NCBI GenBank assembly: GCA_964019155.1
Contig: OZ025243.1
Coordinates: forward strand, 30,431,871 to 30,495,870
Direction: 5' to 3'
DNA: 64,000 nt
Source of the DNA: Osedax fenrisi
Lineage: Eukaryota > Annelida > Polychaeta > Sabellida > Siboglinidae
The position numbers and the translations under genes are program-made. Below, piece after piece: positions 61,879 to 64,000 of the stretch; the stretch's first letter is position 1; the number at the start of each line of letters is the position of its first letter. The notes below the pieces were generated by a model. That model ran no database searches. It saw nothing but the letters and a program-made list of their open reading frames with translations, and had not been told where the DNA came from.

Positions 61879-63844
61879 CATTAATATAAGTATATATCAT
61901 TAATTTTAAATACATGGAAATAATATTTAAAATAATATTAACCCCACGCTACTGTGTTTATTAAATATATTATATTCAATTAATATTATCTGAATTTATA
62001 TATATATATATTTATATTACTCACGATATTAATTTATAGCAATTAGTGATTTTATTAGATTTCAAAGTATCAGCAATATTCTCCTTAATTTCAATACTAG
62101 ACCATATCCGAGATTCACGACACATGTTCAAAGTATGGACGTGACCTTTGTGATCTTTCTTTTCAGAAATATTCATTTCTATTGAATTATCTTCCAATAC
62201 TAAATAAACACATGGGATATATTGGTAACTATTATATAAAGCTAGTTTGTTTCACAAACATTTAGTAGCGGTATCGATATTCGATTTCTTGGCTAATTTC
62301 AATGCTTTTAAGATACATACTCCGTCATTTGCTAAATAAATTAATCCGCCTAATAAATATAATAATATGTATTTAGGTGTTATTGATAATTAATTTGTTT
62401 TCATAATTTCCCATATTCTAGTTATTTGTACATATTGTTTACCTATATATGTATATTGAATTCATAAATATAATTGATTTTAATATAATGGCAGCCTAAA
62501 TGATATTTCCTCATAAATGAAAACAAAATATGACCACGAAATAATTACAATAACCATAATAAAGCATGAACTATGGATATTATAAATAAAAGTTAATTTA
62601 ACTTGTTTATAAACAAGTTGATAGTGAACAACTTATAAGTTGATAAATTATTGTAAATGAATGAGAATAGAGTAATTGCATGTAGAACATTCCGTTGATA
62701 GATTATCTTGGAAAGTGGACGCAAGATGATGATAGAAGGGACGCGTAATATCAGAGTTCGAATATAAACGCGAATTACGTAATAATAGGGCAGATGAGAA
62801 TATAAACCCGGATGTAGTCATAATAAATGTGATAATGAATATCTTGGTAGTTTAAAATAATGCATATAATGTGGTTATATATATATAGTTAGAAACTAGA
62901 TGGGTGGATGTAATATTAACATCATGTGTTAGAAGACAACATAGTTGTAGGTGAGACGTAAGTAGGTGAGATGTAAGTATGTATGTTAGAGAATTTGTTA
63001 GGTAGATAATAGATACGATAGGATAATATCTGATTCATAGATTATGAAGCTGAACAATACGATTGGAATGCAATTAAATGGACAAATCAATCAATATTAA
63101 TTGAAAATAATTATATTTAGTTAAGTAAACTAGTAAGTAACCTAATAACTATTAGTAACCTAGTAAGTAAATATATATACCAGTTATATTCAATTGGGTA
63201 GTTTCAGTGGAATTTTCAAATGAAAGCACTTTTCTATGTCAATTTGAATTATTTTTGTTATCTAAACAAGACTAATTATCGATATAGGTATATATATATA
63301 TGCCTACAACTCTCCATGATTTAGTAATTAAAAGTAGTCATCAAAATGAACATTAATGTAATACTGAATAGGATATTGATTATTTACTAAAAAATGTATG
63401 CAATAAATCTATGCTTAAAAGTAGTCGAACAACACCCGAAGAAATCATTTAAATTTAAATATAGTATTTAATATAATTTGAGAGAGCTGGAAATTGAAGA
63501 CAATAGGTATTTATGTCGGTTATATGTATTCTAGGTGGTTTCAAATAGTTATGGTATACCTTACATTCATGTATATATGTTACTTATGCATAAAATACAT
63601 AGTATATACATATAGTATATGTATATAATATAGTATGCATGGTAGGTGATAACAGTATACATATACCCCTTATGAATGTAGAATTATGTTCACTCTTAAC
63701 TTCCGGTAATAAATCGCCGAGTGTATAGGAGACGGTAACACGTGGACAACATGTCGATGCCCTGGTGAGTATCCTAGACACTAGCGGAGATTCAAACTTC
63801 GACACCGCCAACATGTCCAAGTATCCGAGTAAATTATGCGATAC
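59031..63844 (-). CDS. MCMDC2: MCMDC2, MCM domain-containing protein 2 (8 exons, 5' end outside window)
   Basis: MCMDC2 is a divergent MCM relative needed for meiotic double-strand break repair and homologue pairing in mouse. Exons in coding order: 63844-63667, 62349-62260, 62199-62025, 61753-61621, 60723-60581, 60399-60290, 59266-59193, 59123-59031 (stop). All seven junctions are in phase. Landmarks are LDMLAVSKFESPLVSRIL, FIRGGLIYLANDGVC (the Walker B region, where other MCMs have C-I-D-E-F), SIEMNISEKK, YFPLVLNAEVES, EFKELINIAKSLPK, IKGYYMASRKV, SEAHARLNLRTEV with AILLYEES, and a C-terminal helix FEKQLRKFIRNHN. These match human MCMDC2 (GYYLASRRI, SEAHARLNLRNKV, IAALLFETS) better than MCM8 or MCM9. 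The acidic catalytic residues of Walker B are absent, as is usual in this family. A 5' portion lies beyond position 64000. Confidence 0.92.
59193..59266 (-). CDS. MCMDC2: MCMDC2 exon
   Basis: The acceptor is CAATTTTAG and the donor GTATAC (phase 0). It encodes ITYFNIKPLIHIEDDDLDKY and IGNR. With the preceding G it continues ESVMIITGITYF, in register with vertebrate TSLTLKYGATVF. Confidence 0.82.
59715..59835 (-). mobile_element. Short LINE remnant in MCMDC2 intron
   Basis: The minus strand contains RTERKAFF, a stop, and NTGPMLWNRLSQ, resembling the G-P-x-L-W-N-x-L box near the end of CR1/L2-type polyproteins. It is very short and degenerate. Confidence 0.4.
60290..60399 (-). CDS. MCMDC2: MCMDC2 exon (SEAHARLNLR)
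   Basis: The acceptor is TATACAG and the donor GTTATA (phase 1). It encodes MSMSEAHARLNLRTEVIDID, AVIAILLYEES and VMIIT. This is the best-conserved piece of the gene and fixes the family. If intron 6 were retained the frame would stop at 60204. Confidence 0.95.
60581..60723 (-). CDS. MCMDC2: MCMDC2 exon (GYYMASR)
   Basis: The acceptor is TTGGCAG and the donor GTTAGA (phase 2). It encodes LINIAKSLPKTLIFQ, SLIKGYYMASRKVHACNR and KNAFNT, matching vertebrate FAKNLNVEFS and THGYYLASRRI. Confidence 0.92.
60840..61438. mobile_element. MITE family 3, copy B (MCMDC2 intron)
   Basis: It begins TA|GGGGAGAGTATTCGAATACC and ends GATAACTCTACCC|TA. The interior shares GTGTCGATATTACGTGCAAT, AAATCTTTTCGGCACATTGT and TTGATTGGAATTATATTTTAG with copy A. 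It is about half the length, so one arm has been deleted. Confidence 0.85.
61621..61753 (-). CDS. MCMDC2: MCMDC2 exon
   Basis: The acceptor is TACATAG and the donor GTTAAT (phase 0). It encodes YFPLVLNAEVESKSYIEQL, LYNSDHDRKEYA and DSEFKE. The block from FPLVLN to QQTL has the same length as the vertebrate FGLLIN to QHTL block. Confidence 0.85.
62025..62199 (-). CDS. MCMDC2: MCMDC2 exon
   Basis: The acceptor is TATTTAG and the donor a strong GTGAGT. It encodes LEDNSIEMNISEKKDH, HTLNMCRESRIWSSIEI and CYKLI, collinear with vertebrate LESRSITVYIPGKK and CSFWSFVDV. The segment replaces the canonical MCM pre-sensor region. Confidence 0.85.
62260..62349 (-). CDS. MCMDC2: MCMDC2 exon with degenerate Walker B
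   Basis: The acceptor is TTATTAG and the donor GTTTGT. It encodes GLIYLANDGVCILKALKLAK. MCM helicases have G-A-L-V-L-A-D-x-G-x-C-x-I-D-E-F here; the I-D-E-F acidic pair is replaced by L-K-A-L. Confidence 0.88.
62350..63666 (-). other. MCMDC2 intron, no further exon seen
   Basis: AT-rich sequence with a GTAGGTGAGAYGTAAGTA duplication near 62.95 kb. The intron is bounded by the GTATAT donor at 63666 and the TTATTAG acceptor at 62350. No additional exon is needed by phase. Confidence 0.6.
63667..63844 (-). CDS. MCMDC2: MCMDC2 exon (most upstream in window)
   Basis: It encodes LLGYLDMLAVSKFE, PLVSRILTRASTCCPRV, LGDLLPEVKSEHN and FIRG, matching the vertebrate LHLL(V/I)xTSD...LL(I/V)DRLL block. 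The donor is GTATAT. The acceptor is taken as TTCAAG before GTATCG at 63844; its pyrimidine tract is poor, so that end may shift. Confidence 0.8.
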
Positions 63845-64000
63845 CTTGAATTGTTCGTTTTATTGATAGTTTTACTGGTTGTACCCAACCCCACGGATGG
63901 AGTCATATACGGGTAGATTTAGTTATATACCTATAGGTGTACCTATAACAATTATATATATATATATATATATATTTATAATTTATATTAAAAAAGCGGA
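63845..64000. other. Window edge, upstream of the first visible MCMDC2 exon
   Basis: A GC-richer patch (CCCAACCCCACGGATGGAGT at about 63.88 kb) precedes TA repeats. A short exon cannot be excluded, but none could be supported. Confidence 0.4.

Overview
The window is animal nuclear DNA. It is extremely AT-rich and dense with microsatellites. Three protein genes are split into many short exons, which are close to balanced GC, separated by introns that are nearly all A and T with consensus GT..AG ends. The genes (WDR37, PPP2R3 and MCMDC2) and the transposons (RTE and CR1/L2-like LINEs, hAT, a CACTA-like element, tRNA-derived SINEs and many MITEs) indicate a metazoan. I cannot name the phylum; a compact, AT-rich invertebrate is likely. 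None of the three genes is one uninterrupted reading frame. I rebuilt them by matching exon translations to remembered family sequences and requiring that every splice phase agree.

Layout. 1-9.1 kb: non-coding AT-rich DNA with two copies of a ~0.9 kb MITE and a 280-bp (ATT)n tract. 9.4-21.3 kb (+): WDR37, ten coding exons, apparently complete at 544 aa. 21.4-21.7 kb: a decayed copy of the last exon and 3' flank of MCMDC2. 23.7-33.0 kb (-): PPP2R3, the B'' regulatory subunit of protein phosphatase 2A, eleven exons, 475 aa from the chosen Met. It is convergent with WDR37, has a ~530-bp trinucleotide tract just after its stop, and carries a four-copy 73-bp tandem duplication of an intron end plus the start of its penultimate exon. 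33-59 kb: a large repeat territory with several MITE families, a 3-kb CACTA-like element enclosing a small intron-containing reading frame, a hAT transposase remnant, foldback elements, a 1.2-kb palindrome, a 35-bp satellite of 79 units and a decayed RTE retrotransposon. 59.0-63.8 kb (-): the C-terminal two thirds or so of MCMDC2, eight exons including the stop; its 5' end lies beyond the right edge.

The three genes do not form a pathway: WDR37 is a PACS-binding WD40 protein, PPP2R3 is a calcium-binding phosphatase targeting subunit, and MCMDC2 is a meiotic recombination factor. The most unusual observations are the in-frame partial-exon tandem array in PPP2R3, the duplicated MCMDC2 tail beside WDR37, a set of otherwise unrelated MITE families sharing one GGGGARAGT terminus at TA sites, the 79-unit satellite with no net indel, and the spliced frame inside the CACTA-like element. 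Similarity statements rest on reading by eye; no searches were run.
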